Counted from the first letter of the stretch, positions 17,737 through 26,450 are shown. The stretch: DNA of 64,000 nt from Amycolatopsis australiensis (GCF_900119165.1 NZ_FPJG01000006.1:8930001-8994000), one strand, 5' to 3'. Translations and numbers: made by a program. Notes: generated by a model from the letters alone, not told the origin.

Positions 17737-18606
17737 TCACCGGCGCTTGAACCGTTCCGCGAGCGCCGGGTCGTTCTCCCACCACAGGCCCGACGACGCG
17801 GCGGCGTCCGAAGCGGCTTCTTCGTCCAGCTGGGCGTCGATCCGCTTCGCGCGCCGCTCGTCGTCGCGGGCCCAGCGGACGAACAGGGCCGCGATGAACG
17901 GCAGCCCCGCGACGTCACCGCCGATCCACAGCACGCCCGCGCCGATGATCTGGTCCGTGCGCGGGTCCGGGCCCCAGCCCGGGTGCGCGGCCGCGTAGTG
18001 AGCCGGTGCCAGCAGCGGGCCCAGCCACAGCACCAGGCCCAGCGCGCCGTCGAAGATCACCTCGGTGAACGCGATCCACAGCGACACCAGGTGCGGGTCC
18101 TCCCGCGGGGTCGGGTCGAGGCCAAGGCGCGTCCAGAAGTACGTGAACCCGGCCAGCACCAGCACCAGCCGGACCAGCCCGTCCACCACCGAGGACCGCA
18201 GCGTGAGGTCGTACAGCGGGGTCAGGTAGAGCACGAGCACCGGCGTGACCAGGACGGCCGTGACCACCGGCGGGAACGTCAGCGCCCTGGCCACCGGGCC
18301 GCGGCCGTGCCGCCGGAGCCACGTCGCGTGCGGGAGGCTGTCCAGCAGCAGCCGGATCGGGGCGCCCATGGCCAGCAGCAGCGGGGTGACCATCAGCAGC
18401 GTGACCGTCTGGACCGCGCGGACCCAGAAGAACGTCCTGTCGTAGAACGCCAGCGGTGAGCAGGTGACCAGCACGATCGTCGCGAGCCCGGCGAGGAAGG
18501 CCGTCGTGCGCCCCGGCGGCCAGCCGCGGCCGCGGGCCGCGCGGACGTAGAGCCCGCCGAGGATGAGCACGGCGAGCACGGCCGGGGCGTCGAACGTCAG
18601 GGGCAC
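17737..18606 (-). CDS. ctaG: CtaG-type copper/cytochrome c oxidase assembly protein
   Basis: Polytopic membrane protein of 289 residues in the caa3-type CtaG family, needed in Gram-positives for assembly of cytochrome c oxidase. At least seven hydrophobic segments can be drawn (for example TAFLAGLATIVLVTCSPLA, TVTLLMVTPLLLAMGAP, VVTAVLVTPVLVLYLTP). A conserved-looking histidine site is PAHYAAAHPGWGPDP (about 215-230). A charged tail rich in Arg/Glu/Ala follows the last helix. GTG start one base after the uppP stop, so it is probably translated by coupling with uppP. Copper handling is inferred from the family. Confidence 0.85.
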   Translation of the reverse strand: MPLTFDAPAVLAVLILGGLYVRAARGRGWPPGRTTAFLAGLATIVLVTCSPLAFYDRTFFWVRAVQTVTLLMVTPLLLAMGAPIRLLLDSLPHATWLRRHGRGPVARALTFPPVVTAVLVTPVLVLYLTPLYDLTLRSSVVDGLVRLVLVLAGFTYFWTRLGLDPTPREDPHLVSLWIAFTEVIFDGALGLVLWLGPLLAPAHYAAAHPGWGPDPRTDQIIGAGVLWIGGDVAGLPFIAALFVRWARDDERRAKRIDAQLDEEAASDAAASSGLWWENDPALAERFKRR

Positions 18607-18607
18607 G

Positions 18608-19540
18608 TCACACCGCGAAGAAAATCAGGCTGCCGATTCCGGCGACCACGCAGTAAATGGCGAACGGGGTCAGAGTGCGTGTCTCGAAGTATCCGGTGAG
18701 GAACCGGACAGAAATGTACGAAGCGACGCCCGCGATGACGCTGCCGACGAGCGCCGGGCCGAGGGAGGCGTGGTTCTCCGGCGCGAACAGCGTCGGCATC
18801 TTAAGCACGCCCGCGGCGAGGATCACCGGGGTGGCGAGCAGGAACGCGAACCGCGCGGCGTCCTCGTGCCCGAGCCCGCGTCGCAGGCCGGCGACCATCG
18901 TGATGCCCGAGCGGCTGATGCCCGGCAGCAGCGCGAGGATCTGCGCCGCGCCGATCAGCACCGCCTCGCCGACCTTCAGCTTCGCCAGCCGGACGTCGGT
19001 CGCCTCCTCGACGGTGACCGCCCGCATGACCATCGTGTCCTCCGCCGAAAAGTCCACTGTGTCCGCTTCTTCCGCGGCGGCCCGGCCCGGCCGGGAGAAC
19101 TTCTCGGCGGCGTAGAGCACGCCGCCGTTGAGCGCGAGGAAGATCGCCGACGGCACCGGCTTGCCGAGGAAGTCGCGCAGCAGCCCTTCCAGGAGCAGGC
19201 CGGCCAGCCCGACCGGGATCGTGGCGAGCACGAGCAGCCACGCGAGCCGCTGGTCGGGGGTGCGGACCTCGCGGCGGCGGATCGACGTCCACAGCCCGCC
19301 GATGATCCGCACCCAGTCCTTCCGGAAGAACAGCACGAGCGCCAGCGCGGTCGCGACGTGCATGGCGACGAGCACCGCCAGGTACGGCGAATCCTTCCCG
19401 ATGCTCAGGTCCCGCTGCCAGGACCCGCCGAGCCAGGCGGGCAGCAGGATGCTGTGGCCGAGACTGGACACCGGAAACAATTCCGACACCCCTTGCAAGG
19501 CGCCGACGACAATCGCTTCGACATAGGTCACCGCGGACAT
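18608..19540 (-). CDS. uppP: Undecaprenyl-diphosphatase UppP (BacA)
   Basis: Membrane phosphatase that recycles undecaprenyl pyrophosphate to the lipid carrier used for peptidoglycan and other envelope polymers. The two catalytic motifs are intact: GALQGVSELFPVSSLGHS (about 12-29, with the Glu and PVSSxGH) and PGISRSGITM (near 205). About eight membrane segments in 310 residues. The ATG chosen starts MSAVTYVEAIVVG, the normal N-terminus; an upstream in-frame extension would run through the promoter region. First gene of the uppP-ctaG pair. Confidence 0.93.
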   Translation of the reverse strand: MSAVTYVEAIVVGALQGVSELFPVSSLGHSILLPAWLGGSWQRDLSIGKDSPYLAVLVAMHVATALALVLFFRKDWVRIIGGLWTSIRRREVRTPDQRLAWLLVLATIPVGLAGLLLEGLLRDFLGKPVPSAIFLALNGGVLYAAEKFSRPGRAAAEEADTVDFSAEDTMVMRAVTVEEATDVRLAKLKVGEAVLIGAAQILALLPGISRSGITMVAGLRRGLGHEDAARFAFLLATPVILAAGVLKMPTLFAPENHASLGPALVGSVIAGVASYISVRFLTGYFETRTLTPFAIYCVVAGIGSLIFFAV

Positions 19541-19648
19541 TCGGAGCCTTTCCGTACTTCTTTCGAGTACTCGCCACCCGAAAAGTACCGGCCCATTCGT
19601 TAACCCCGGGCAAGGGGGGACCGGCAAGCTCAGCGTCCTCTCAGTGGC

Positions 19649-19664
19649 GTTCACATGCATGAAC
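19649..19664. promoter_or_regulatory. GTTCA-N6-TGAAC palindrome in the uppP upstream region
   Basis: A perfect 5+6+5 inverted repeat lies 108 bp before uppP and 13 bp before the -35 of the rightward small transcript. Its position would let one regulator act on both promoters. It is not the actinobacterial SOS box, which has GAAC and GTTC in the opposite order and closer. Confidence 0.45.
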
Positions 19665-19677
19665 ACTAATCATGTTC

Positions 19678-19707
19678 TTGACTGGCGTTCGACTCGTGGC
19701 TTAGCGT
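19678..19707 (+). promoter_or_regulatory. Candidate sigma-70-type promoter of a small transcript
   Basis: TTGACT (19678-19683) and TAGCGT (19702-19707) are separated by 18 bp, a good housekeeping-type promoter for a high-GC actinomycete. Transcription would begin near 19714 and run into the small ORF at 19761. Confidence 0.6.
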
Positions 19708-19760
19708 TTAGCCCGTCGTCGCCACGACGAAGCTTCGAACCCTCGACGAGGAGGACCGGA

Positions 19761-19826
19761 ATGCGTGAGCGGATTGCCCGCCGTCGTGACCACGCCGGAA
19801 GCGTGCCGGCCCACCCTGGCGGCTGA
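19761..19826 (+). CDS. Possible 21-residue basic peptide
   Basis: ATG preceded by GAGGAGGA at a normal distance opens a 22-codon frame, MRERIARRRDHAGSV followed by PAHPGG and a stop. The peptide is strongly basic in its first half. It sits alone between the candidate promoter at 19678 and the terminator at 19839, so the transcript would be about 170 nt and could be a small peptide mRNA, an attenuator leader, or a dual-function RNA. The ribosome site is stronger than that of most genes here. No homologue is recognised, and the rest of the 19541-19954 gap holds nothing else I can see. Confidence 0.45.
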   Translation: MRERIARRRDHAGSVPAHPGG

Positions 19827-19838
19827 CGCCCTCGGACC

Positions 19839-19883
19839 GGGAGCCCGCTCAGCCCGGCGGCGGGGGCGGGCTCCCACCTTTCT
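19839..19883 (+). terminator. Intrinsic terminator of the small transcript
   Basis: GGGAGCCCGC (19839-19848) pairs perfectly with GCGGGCTCCC (19866-19875) across a GC-rich loop and is followed by ACCTTTCTT. It ends the transcript before the proline iminopeptidase gene. Confidence 0.7.
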
Positions 19884-19954
19884 TGGTCGTCGTCCCGGCT
19901 CCCGGCGGCGGGGCGTCGGGGCGACGGCCAGGACCCTCCGGCAAAGTGTCGGGC

Positions 19955-20899
19955 ATGGACGAGCTGTACCCGCCGCTTCCCCCGCGCGCCGAAGGGTTCC
20001 TGGACGTCGGTGACGGGCACCGGATCCGCTGCCAGGAGGCCGGCAACCCGGCGGGGAAGCCGGTCGTGGTGCTGCACGGCGGCCCCGGCAGCGGGATCGC
20101 GCCGATGGCGCGGCGGCACTTCGACCCCGCCGCCTACCGCATCGTCCTGTTCGACCAGCGCGGGTCCGGCCAGTCGACGCCGGGCGCGGAGGACCTCACC
20201 GCGAACACGCTGTGGCACCTGGTCGCCGACATGGAGGCGTTGCGCGAGCGGCTCGGCATCGAGCGCTGGCAGCTCTTCGGCGGTTCCTGGGGCGCGACCC
20301 TCGCGCTCGCGTACGCCGAGACGCATCCTTCGCACGTCAGCGAAATCATCCTGCGGGGTGTGTTCACCGCGCGGCGAAGCGAACTCGACTGGATCTACCG
20401 GGGTGGCGCGGCGAACCTGTTCCCGCGCGAGTGGGAAGCCTTCCTGGCCCCGATCCCGGCCTCACTGCGAGACGACCCTCTCGCCGCGTACGCGACGCTG
20501 CTCGACGACCCGTCCGAAGAGGTCCGGCACCGGGCCGCGGTCGCGTGGAGCACCTGGGAAGGCGCGACGGTCTCGGTGCTGCCGCAGGAGTCGTTCGTCC
20601 GCCAGTACGCCGACCCGGCGTTCGCCTTGACCTTCGCCCGTCTCGCGGTCCACTACTTCTCCCACGGCGCGTGGCTCGAAGACGGCCAGCTGATCCGCGA
20701 CGCGGGCAAGCTCGCGGGCATCCCGGGCGTGCTGGTGCAGGGCCGCTACGACGCGGTGTGCCCGCCGATCACGGCGTACGAGCTGCACCGCGCGTGGCCC
20801 GGGTCGGAGCTGAAGCTGCTCGAAGGCGCGGGACACGCGGTGACCGACCCGGGCGTGCTGGCGGCGCTGCGCGCGGCCACGGACTCCTTCCGGCCCTAG
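19955..20899 (+). CDS. pip: Proline iminopeptidase
   Basis: Serine peptidase of family S33 that removes N-terminal proline; alpha/beta hydrolase of 314 residues, cytoplasmic. Motifs in order: HGGPGSGIAP (oxyanion loop, about 46-55), DQRGSGQSTPG, nucleophile elbow GGSWGATLALAY (Ser near 110), acid in VQGRYDAVCPP and His in GAGHAV near the end. The ATG giving MDELYPPLPP is chosen; the in-frame extension upstream crosses the preceding terminator. It ends on a CTAG shared with the convergent potC. Confidence 0.92.
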   Translation: MDELYPPLPPRAEGFLDVGDGHRIRCQEAGNPAGKPVVVLHGGPGSGIAPMARRHFDPAAYRIVLFDQRGSGQSTPGAEDLTANTLWHLVADMEALRERLGIERWQLFGGSWGATLALAYAETHPSHVSEIILRGVFTARRSELDWIYRGGAANLFPREWEAFLAPIPASLRDDPLAAYATLLDDPSEEVRHRAAVAWSTWEGATVSVLPQESFVRQYADPAFALTFARLAVHYFSHGAWLEDGQLIRDAGKLAGIPGVLVQGRYDAVCPPITAYELHRAWPGSELKLLEGAGHAVTDPGVLAALRAATDSFRP

Positions 20900-21693
20900 A
20901 GCCTGCCGCCCGACGCTGTGTCGCCCGACAGGCGCTGCGCGAGGTACACCGGGACCGTCGACACCACGATCAGCACCGCCGCGACGACGTTCACGATGGG
21001 GGCCTGGTTGGGCCGGAACAGGTTGTTGTAGATCCAGATCGGCAGCGTCTCCATGCCCGTGCCCAGGGTGAACGTCGTCACGATGATCTCGTCGAACGAC
21101 AGCGCGAACGCCAGCAGCCCGCCGGCCAGCAGGGCCGAGCGCAGCATCGGGAACGTCACCAGCCGGAACGTCGTGAAGCCCGTCGCGCCGAGGTCCATCG
21201 ACGCCTCCTCCAGGTTGCCGCCCATCCGCCGCAACCGGGCCACCACGTTGTTGAACACCACCACGATGCAGAACGTCGCGTGCGCGACGATCGCCGTCAG
21301 CAGGCCCAGGTCGATGCCCAGCACCGTGCGGAACGCGTTGTTGAGCGCGATGCCCGTGACGATGCCCGGCAGCGCGATCGGCAGGATGATCAGCAGCGAC
21401 ACCGGGTTGCGGCCGAAGAACCGGTAGCGCTGCAACGCGAACGCCGCCATCGTGCCCAGCACCAGCGCGATCGCCGTCGCCGCGAGACCCGCTTCCACGC
21501 TGGTCCACAACGCGTGCAACGCGCCTTCGTTCGACGAAGCGCGGCTCCACCACTCCAGCGTGAAGCTCGACGGCGGGAAGCCGAACGTCGTGTCCGCGTT
21601 GAAGGAGTTGAGCAGCACCACCACCAGCGGGAAGTAGATCACCGCCAGGCCGAGGCCCAGCGCCGTCCACAGCAGCATCCGAGACGTCCGCAC
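20896..21693 (-). CDS. potC: Polyamine ABC transporter permease PotC-like
   Basis: Inner-membrane permease of 265 residues with six helices and the EAA loop NLEEASMDLGATGFTTFRLVTFPML (quoted in part: EEASMDLGATG) that docks on the ATPase. Pairing with potB, a lipoprotein receptor and an ATPase of the PotABCD type points to putrescine/spermidine import; related transporters also carry GABA or other small amines. GTG start with GGAG about nine bases upstream, nine bases after potB stops. Last gene of the ALDH-potA-potD-potB-potC operon. Stop shared with pip through CTAG. Confidence 0.85.
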   Translation of the reverse strand: MRTSRMLLWTALGLGLAVIYFPLVVVLLNSFNADTTFGFPPSSFTLEWWSRASSNEGALHALWTSVEAGLAATAIALVLGTMAAFALQRYRFFGRNPVSLLIILPIALPGIVTGIALNNAFRTVLGIDLGLLTAIVAHATFCIVVVFNNVVARLRRMGGNLEEASMDLGATGFTTFRLVTFPMLRSALLAGGLLAFALSFDEIIVTTFTLGTGMETLPIWIYNNLFRPNQAPIVNVVAAVLIVVSTVPVYLAQRLSGDTASGGRL

Positions 21694-21702
21694 GAGGCGC
21701 TC

Positions 21703-22545
21703 CTAGAGGTTGTCCAGCGCGCCGGTGCGGCGCACCGCGGCCAGGTAGACCAGCATGATCACGACCGGCACGGTCGCCACCGTGGCCGCGAACGGCAGGT
21801 TGTTGGCCGCGCCGATGTTGTCGTAGACGACGTTGCCGAGCATCTGGGACGTGCCGCCGACGATCTTCACCGCGATGTAGTCGCCCAGCGACAGCGAAAA
21901 CGTGAAGATCGAGCCGGCCACGATCGCCGGGAACGTCAGCGGCAGGATCACCGACCGGAACGTCCGGAACGAGCGCGCGCCGAGGTCGCCGGACGCGTCG
22001 ACCAGGGAGTCCGGCAACCGGTCGAGGCCCGCGTAGATCGGCAGGATCATGTACGGCAGCCAGAGGTAGGACAGCGTGATGATCGTCGCCGTGACGCCGT
22101 AGCCGGGCGAAAGCCGGCTCAGCGCCCCGTTGCCGGACAGCATCGAACGCCACGCGTACGCCTTCACCAGGTAGCTCGCCCACAAGGGCGTCATCACGGC
22201 GATCACCAGGATGCGTTGCGCCCGCGGCGATGCGAGCTTGGCCATGGCGAACGCCATCGGGAACGCCACGACCGCGTCGATCACCGTGACCAGGGCCGCG
22301 ATCCCGACCGTGCGGAAGGTGATGGTTCGGTAGACGGCGTCGCTGAACAGCGTCTTGAAGTTGTCCAGCGACCACTCGATGACGACCTGGCCGGTGAACG
22401 CGTCGGTGTGCCAGAACGCCGTGACGAACAGCGCGGCGAGCGCGCCCAGGTAGGCCAGGCCGAGCCAGAGCAGCGGCGCGGAGAGCAGGAAACCCAGGCG
22501 CAGCTTGGGTTTCCGGTAGAAGAAGGCGGAAACGGCGGTCATCAT
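21703..22545 (-). CDS. potB: Polyamine ABC transporter permease PotB-like
   Basis: Permease of 280 residues, six membrane helices, with EAA-loop residues LVDASGDLGARSFRTF near 190. Two adjacent ATG codons could start it; GCGAGG lies closer to the ideal distance from the second. Partner of PotC in the inner-membrane channel. It sits between potD (75 bp upstream) and potC (9 bp downstream). An open frame continues upstream through potD, but it is only the antisense-free shadow of potD in another phase, since its residues are low-complexity and basic. Confidence 0.85.
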   Translation of the reverse strand: MMTAVSAFFYRKPKLRLGFLLSAPLLWLGLAYLGALAALFVTAFWHTDAFTGQVVIEWSLDNFKTLFSDAVYRTITFRTVGIAALVTVIDAVVAFPMAFAMAKLASPRAQRILVIAVMTPLWASYLVKAYAWRSMLSGNGALSRLSPGYGVTATIITLSYLWLPYMILPIYAGLDRLPDSLVDASGDLGARSFRTFRSVILPLTFPAIVAGSIFTFSLSLGDYIAVKIVGGTSQMLGNVVYDNIGAANNLPFAATVATVPVVIMLVYLAAVRRTGALDNL

Positions 22546-22619
22546 GCCTCGCAGGGATGGGGTCCGGGAACGGCGGGCGGAGTGGGGGGACACGGCCCGC
22601 CGCTCCCGGAGTTCAGGGG

Positions 22620-23822
22620 TCAGCCCTTGATTTCGGTCCAGGCCTTGGTCCACTCGCCGTAGTCCTTGCACTTGACGTCCGTGCGGCCGTCGAGGCACTG
22701 CTGGATCGGCGTGGTCCAGTACGCGATCTTCGCCGCGTACGCCGCGTCGTTGGCGTGGTAGCTGTCGCAGAGTGTCTTGTCGGTCATCTCCGCGCACGCC
22801 TTGGGGTTGGCCGGTGCCTCGCCGAAGTACTCGGCGACCTGGGCGTTGACCTTCGGGCTGACGATGTAGTCGAGCCACTTGTACGCGCACGTCTTGTGCG
22901 CCGACTTCGCCGCGACCATCCAGGTGTCCGACCAGCCGGTGGCGCCTTCGCTCGGCACGGCCGACTCCAGTGGCGCGCCTTCGCCCTTGGTCAGGTTGAC
23001 CGTGACCTGCCACGCGGTGCCGACGACGGCGTCGCCGTTCTTCAGCGCCTGCGACTCTTTCAGGTAGTCCGACCAGTACTCGCTCACCAGCGGCCGCTGC
23101 TGCTTGAGCAGGTTCACCGCGGCGGTGAACTGCTTGTCGTCGAGGGCGTACGGGTTCTTGATGCCCAGGTCCGGCTGGTGCGCCATCAGGTACAGGGCGG
23201 CGTCGGCGATGTAGATCGGCGAGTCGTAGGCGATGACCTTGCCCTTGTACGGCGAGTTCGGGTCGAACATGACCGACCACGAATCCGGCGCGGGCGTCAC
23301 CTTGTCGGTGCGCCAGGTCAGCAGGTTCGCGCCCCAGCCGTGCGGGATGCCGTAGGCCGTGCCGTTCACGCTGTTCCACGGCTTGTTCTTGAGGAACGGC
23401 TGGACGTCGGCGTAGTTCGGCACCAGCGCGGTGTTCACCGGCTCGGCGTCCCCGGAGGCCACCAGCCGCAGCGACGCGTCACCCGACGCCGAGACGACGT
23501 CGTACTGACCGGTCTTCATCAGGGTCACGGCTTCGTCGGAGGTGCCGAACGGCTTGACGTTCACCTTGCAGCCGGTCTGCTGCTCGAACGGCGTCACCCA
23601 GTTGACCTTCGGGTCGTTCGAGCCGTTCTCCGCGTACCCCGGCCAGGCCAGCACGTTCAGCTGCCCTTCCGGCTGCCCGAGCGCGGTGAGCGCCGCCAGC
23701 TTCGGCGGGGTGAACCCCTGCGCGCCGGGCGGCGCGGACGAGGTGGAGCCCGACGTGCCACATGCAGCCAACAGCAGGCTGGCGCCGAGGAGCCCGGCAA
23801 GCCGCGTCTTCCTGTTCTTCAT
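22620..23822 (-). CDS. potD: Polyamine-binding lipoprotein PotD-like
   Basis: Extracellular substrate-binding lipoprotein of 400 residues. The N-terminus MKNRKTRLAG then LLGASLLLAAC puts the lipid-modified Cys at 21. The mature part is a type II periplasmic-binding fold: LNVLAWPGYAENG opening strand, MKTGQYDVVSASGDASLRL, IPHGWGANLLTWRTD, and a C-terminal half starting near 240. Two Cys pairs in the C-terminal part (CAYKW, CAEMTDKTLC, CLDG, CKDYG) may form disulfides outside the cell, not usual in E. coli PotD. 14 bp downstream of potA. Amine specificity is inferred from the operon. Confidence 0.87.
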   Translation of the reverse strand: MKNRKTRLAGLLGASLLLAACGTSGSTSSAPPGAQGFTPPKLAALTALGQPEGQLNVLAWPGYAENGSNDPKVNWVTPFEQQTGCKVNVKPFGTSDEAVTLMKTGQYDVVSASGDASLRLVASGDAEPVNTALVPNYADVQPFLKNKPWNSVNGTAYGIPHGWGANLLTWRTDKVTPAPDSWSVMFDPNSPYKGKVIAYDSPIYIADAALYLMAHQPDLGIKNPYALDDKQFTAAVNLLKQQRPLVSEYWSDYLKESQALKNGDAVVGTAWQVTVNLTKGEGAPLESAVPSEGATGWSDTWMVAAKSAHKTCAYKWLDYIVSPKVNAQVAEYFGEAPANPKACAEMTDKTLCDSYHANDAAYAAKIAYWTTPIQQCLDGRTDVKCKDYGEWTKAWTEIKG

Positions 23823-23836
23823 GGCAACCCTTTCGA

Positions 23837-24910
23837 CTAACCCGGGACCGGGAAACTGTGTTCGTCACGCCAGCTCAGCCGGACGCGGTTGTCGGCGAAC
23901 GCCGTGTCGCCGCCGAGGTTCTGCCGGACGACCGAGAGCTGGCCGCCGGCGTCGAGCGCGACGGCGTACCGCACGGTCGCCCCGGCGTACACGACGTCGG
24001 TGACCGTGCCGGTCGCGCTGGTCTCCCCCGCCGCGGCGGGTTCGGACAGCTCGCCGTCGATGCGGATCTTCTCCGGCCGGATGCTGAACAGCCCCGGCCT
24101 GCCGATGACGGACTCGGCACCGCGCCCGCCGAGCAGGTTGGACGTGCCGACGAACCCGGCGACGAACGCGCTGGCCGGGCGTTCGTACACCTCTTCGGGT
24201 GGTCCGACCTGCTCGATCTTCCCGTTGTTGAACACCGCGATGCGGTCGCTCATGGTGAGGGCTTCGTCCTGGTCGTGGGTGACGAAGACGAACGTGATGC
24301 CGACCTCGCGCTGGATCTGCTTGAGCTCCAGCTGCATGGTCTGCCGCAGCTTGAGGTCGAGCGCGCCGAGCGGTTCGTCGAGCAGCAACACTTTCGGGCG
24401 ATTCACCAGCGCGCGGGCGAGCGCGACACGCTGGCGCTGCCCGCCGGACAGCTGCGCGGGCTTGCGCGAGCCGTAGTCCTCCAGCCGCACGGTCTTCAAC
24501 GCTTCGAGCGCGCGCTCCCGGCGTTGCCGCTTCGGGACCCGCTTGACCTTCAAGCCGTACTCGACGTTCTGCAGCACGGTCATGTGCGGGAACAGGGCGT
24601 AGTCCTGGAACACCGTGTTGACGTCGCGCTCGAACGGCGCCAGCCGGCTGACGTCCCGGCCTTCGAGCTCGATCGTGCCCGCGGTGGGCAGCTCGAAGCC
24701 GGCGATCATCCGCAGCACGGTCGTCTTGCCGGAGCCGGACGGGCCGAGCATCGAGAAGAACTCGCCGGGCGGGATGTCGAGGTCGACGCCGTCGACCGCG
24801 TGGACGTCCCCGAAGTGCTTGCGCAGCCCGGAAAGCCGGATGGCGGGCCGCACGGTGCCGTGCGGCGGCGCGGCTTCCTCGCGCGTCTCGGTGGGTGCTT
24901 GGTTGGGCAT
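23837..24910 (-). CDS. potA: Polyamine ABC transporter ATPase PotA-like
   Basis: ABC ATPase that powers the permeases. Walker A GPSGSGKTT, Q-loop VFQDYALFPHM, signature LSGGQRQRVALARAL, Walker B VLLLDEPLGALD and switch His in VTHDQDEAL are all intact. A C-terminal TOBE-like regulatory domain follows from about residue 270 (FSIRPEKIRIDGE). The ATG (MPNQAPTE) is chosen because GTGAGG lies about six bases upstream; a GTG four codons earlier would overlap the aldehyde dehydrogenase stop as GTGA. Either way the two genes are coupled. Confidence 0.9.
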   Translation of the reverse strand: MPNQAPTETREEAAPPHGTVRPAIRLSGLRKHFGDVHAVDGVDLDIPPGEFFSMLGPSGSGKTTVLRMIAGFELPTAGTIELEGRDVSRLAPFERDVNTVFQDYALFPHMTVLQNVEYGLKVKRVPKRQRRERALEALKTVRLEDYGSRKPAQLSGGQRQRVALARALVNRPKVLLLDEPLGALDLKLRQTMQLELKQIQREVGITFVFVTHDQDEALTMSDRIAVFNNGKIEQVGPPEEVYERPASAFVAGFVGTSNLLGGRGAESVIGRPGLFSIRPEKIRIDGELSEPAAAGETSATGTVTDVVYAGATVRYAVALDAGGQLSVVRQNLGGDTAFADNRVRLSWRDEHSFPVPG

Positions 24911-24918
24911 CGCGAGCC

Positions 24919-26340
24919 TCACAGTGCGCTCATCACGTGCTTGACGCGGGTGTAGTCCTCGAGTCCGTACAGGGAGAGGTCCTTGCCGTAGCCGGACTTC
25001 TTGAACCCGCCGTGCGGCATTTCGGCGACCAGCGGGATGTGCGTGTTGATCCAGACGCAGCCGAAGTCGAGCTTCGCCGACACGCGCATGGCACGCTGGT
25101 GGTCGCGGGTCCAGACCGAAGAGGCGAGGCCGTACTGGACGGCGTTCGCGGCCTTCAGCGCCTCGGCTTCGTCACCGAACCGCTGGACGGTGATGACCGG
25201 GCCGAAGATCTCGTTCTGGCTGATCTCGTCGTCCTGCCGGACGCCGGAGACGACGGTGGGCTCGTAGAAGTAGCCCTCGTCGCCGGCCCGGTGCCCGCCG
25301 CAGTGGACGGTCGCGTGGTCCGGCAGCCGGGCGACGAACCCGGCCACCTTCTCCAGCTGAGCCGCGTTGTTGAGCGGACCGTAGGCGACGTCTTCGTCGT
25401 CCGGCTTGCCGGTCTTCGTGGCTTCGGCCTGCCGGGAGAGCGCGGCGACGAAGGTGTCGTGCACCTCGTCGGCGACCAGCACCCGGGTGGCGGCGGTGCA
25501 GTCCTGGCCCGCGTTGAAGTAGCCGGCCGCGGCGATGGCCTCGGCGGCGGCTTCGAGGTCGGCGTCGGCGAAGACGATCACCGGCGCCTTGCCGCCCAGC
25601 TCCAGGTGGACGCGCTTGACGTCGCCGGCCGCCGATTTCGCGACCTCGATGCCCGCGCGGACCGAGCCGGTGATCGACACCATCGCCGGGATGTCGTGCT
25701 CCACCAGCGCGCGGCCGGTGTCGCGGTCACCGCAGACCACGTTGCACACACCCGGCGGGAAGAATTCGCCGGCGATCTCGGCCAGCAGCAGCGTCGACGC
25801 CGGGGTCGTGTCGGACGGCTTGAGCACGACGGTGTTGCCGGCGGCGAGCGCGGGCGCGATCTTCCAGATGGCCATGAGCAGCGGGTAGTTCCACGGCGTG
25901 ACCTGGGCGCAGACCCCGACCGGCTCACGCCGGACGAAGGAGGTGTGGCCTTCCAGGTACTCGCCGGCCGAGCGGCCTTCGAGCACGCGCGCGGCGCCGG
26001 CGAAGAACCGCACCTGGTCCAGGACCATGGGGATTTCCTCGGCCATCGTCAGCGCCACCGGCTTGCCGGTGTTCGCCGACTCGACGCGGACGATCTCCTC
26101 GGCGCGGGCTTCGAGCGCGTCGGCGAGCTTGAGCAGCGCGAGCTGGCGCTGCGCGGGGGTCGTCGCGCGCCAGCTCTCGAACGCGGTCGCGGCGACCTGC
26201 AGCGCGTTGTCGACGTCTTCGGGCCCGGCGATCGGCGCGGTGCAGTACGGGCGCCCGGTGACCGGATCGATGATCTCCGCCGTCCGGCCCGACTTCGACT
26301 CGACGTACGCGCCGCCGACGTAGTGCTTCAGCTCTTGCAC
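24919..26340 (-). CDS. Gamma-aminobutyraldehyde dehydrogenase-like aldehyde dehydrogenase
   Basis: NAD(P)+-dependent aldehyde dehydrogenase of 473 residues. Catalytic Cys lies in NAGQDCTAATR (near 280), the general base Glu in HLELGGKAP (near 246), and the cofactor region includes VTPWNYPLLMAIWK and TGSVRAGIEVAKSA. It resembles PatD/YdcW-type enzymes that oxidise 4-aminobutanal from putrescine to GABA, and it heads the potADBC operon. GTG start with GAGGAG upstream. The next step enzymes, gabT and gabD, lie on the other side of the regulators, so the pathway is complete except for the putrescine aminotransferase or oxidase, which is not in the window. Confidence 0.88.
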   Translation of the reverse strand: MQELKHYVGGAYVESKSGRTAEIIDPVTGRPYCTAPIAGPEDVDNALQVAATAFESWRATTPAQRQLALLKLADALEARAEEIVRVESANTGKPVALTMAEEIPMVLDQVRFFAGAARVLEGRSAGEYLEGHTSFVRREPVGVCAQVTPWNYPLLMAIWKIAPALAAGNTVVLKPSDTTPASTLLLAEIAGEFFPPGVCNVVCGDRDTGRALVEHDIPAMVSITGSVRAGIEVAKSAAGDVKRVHLELGGKAPVIVFADADLEAAAEAIAAAGYFNAGQDCTAATRVLVADEVHDTFVAALSRQAEATKTGKPDDEDVAYGPLNNAAQLEKVAGFVARLPDHATVHCGGHRAGDEGYFYEPTVVSGVRQDDEISQNEIFGPVITVQRFGDEAEALKAANAVQYGLASSVWTRDHQRAMRVSAKLDFGCVWINTHIPLVAEMPHGGFKKSGYGKDLSLYGLEDYTRVKHVMSAL

Positions 26341-26368
26341 GGTGACTCCTCGGTGCGTCGGAGGCTAA

Positions 26369-26397
26369 AACATATAAGTCCATATGTAATAGGACAA
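26369..26397 (-). promoter_or_regulatory. Promoter of the polyamine operon with overlapping inverted repeat
   Basis: On the minus strand TTGTCC (26392-26397) and TATGTT (26369-26374) are 17 bp apart. ACATA (26370-26374) and TATGT (26383-26387) form an inverted repeat across the -10 and spacer. The stretch is AT-rich in a GC-rich genome. The adjacent divergent GntR gene is the obvious candidate repressor. Confidence 0.65.
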
Positions 26398-26450
26398 GAG
26401 GATCGGGCAAGATTGGTGCGAACGGGTAGTCGGACGGCTGAAGGGTCACG

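Noticed and set aside
19649..19664. SOS (LexA) box
   Set aside because: The halves are GTTCA then TGAAC, opposite to the LexA order GAAC-N4-GTTC, and the spacing is different.
22546..23379. N-terminal extension of potB by 278 codons
   Set aside because: This segment lies in another phase of potD and reads like GC-rich shadow sequence; potB begins at the ATG pair near 22545.
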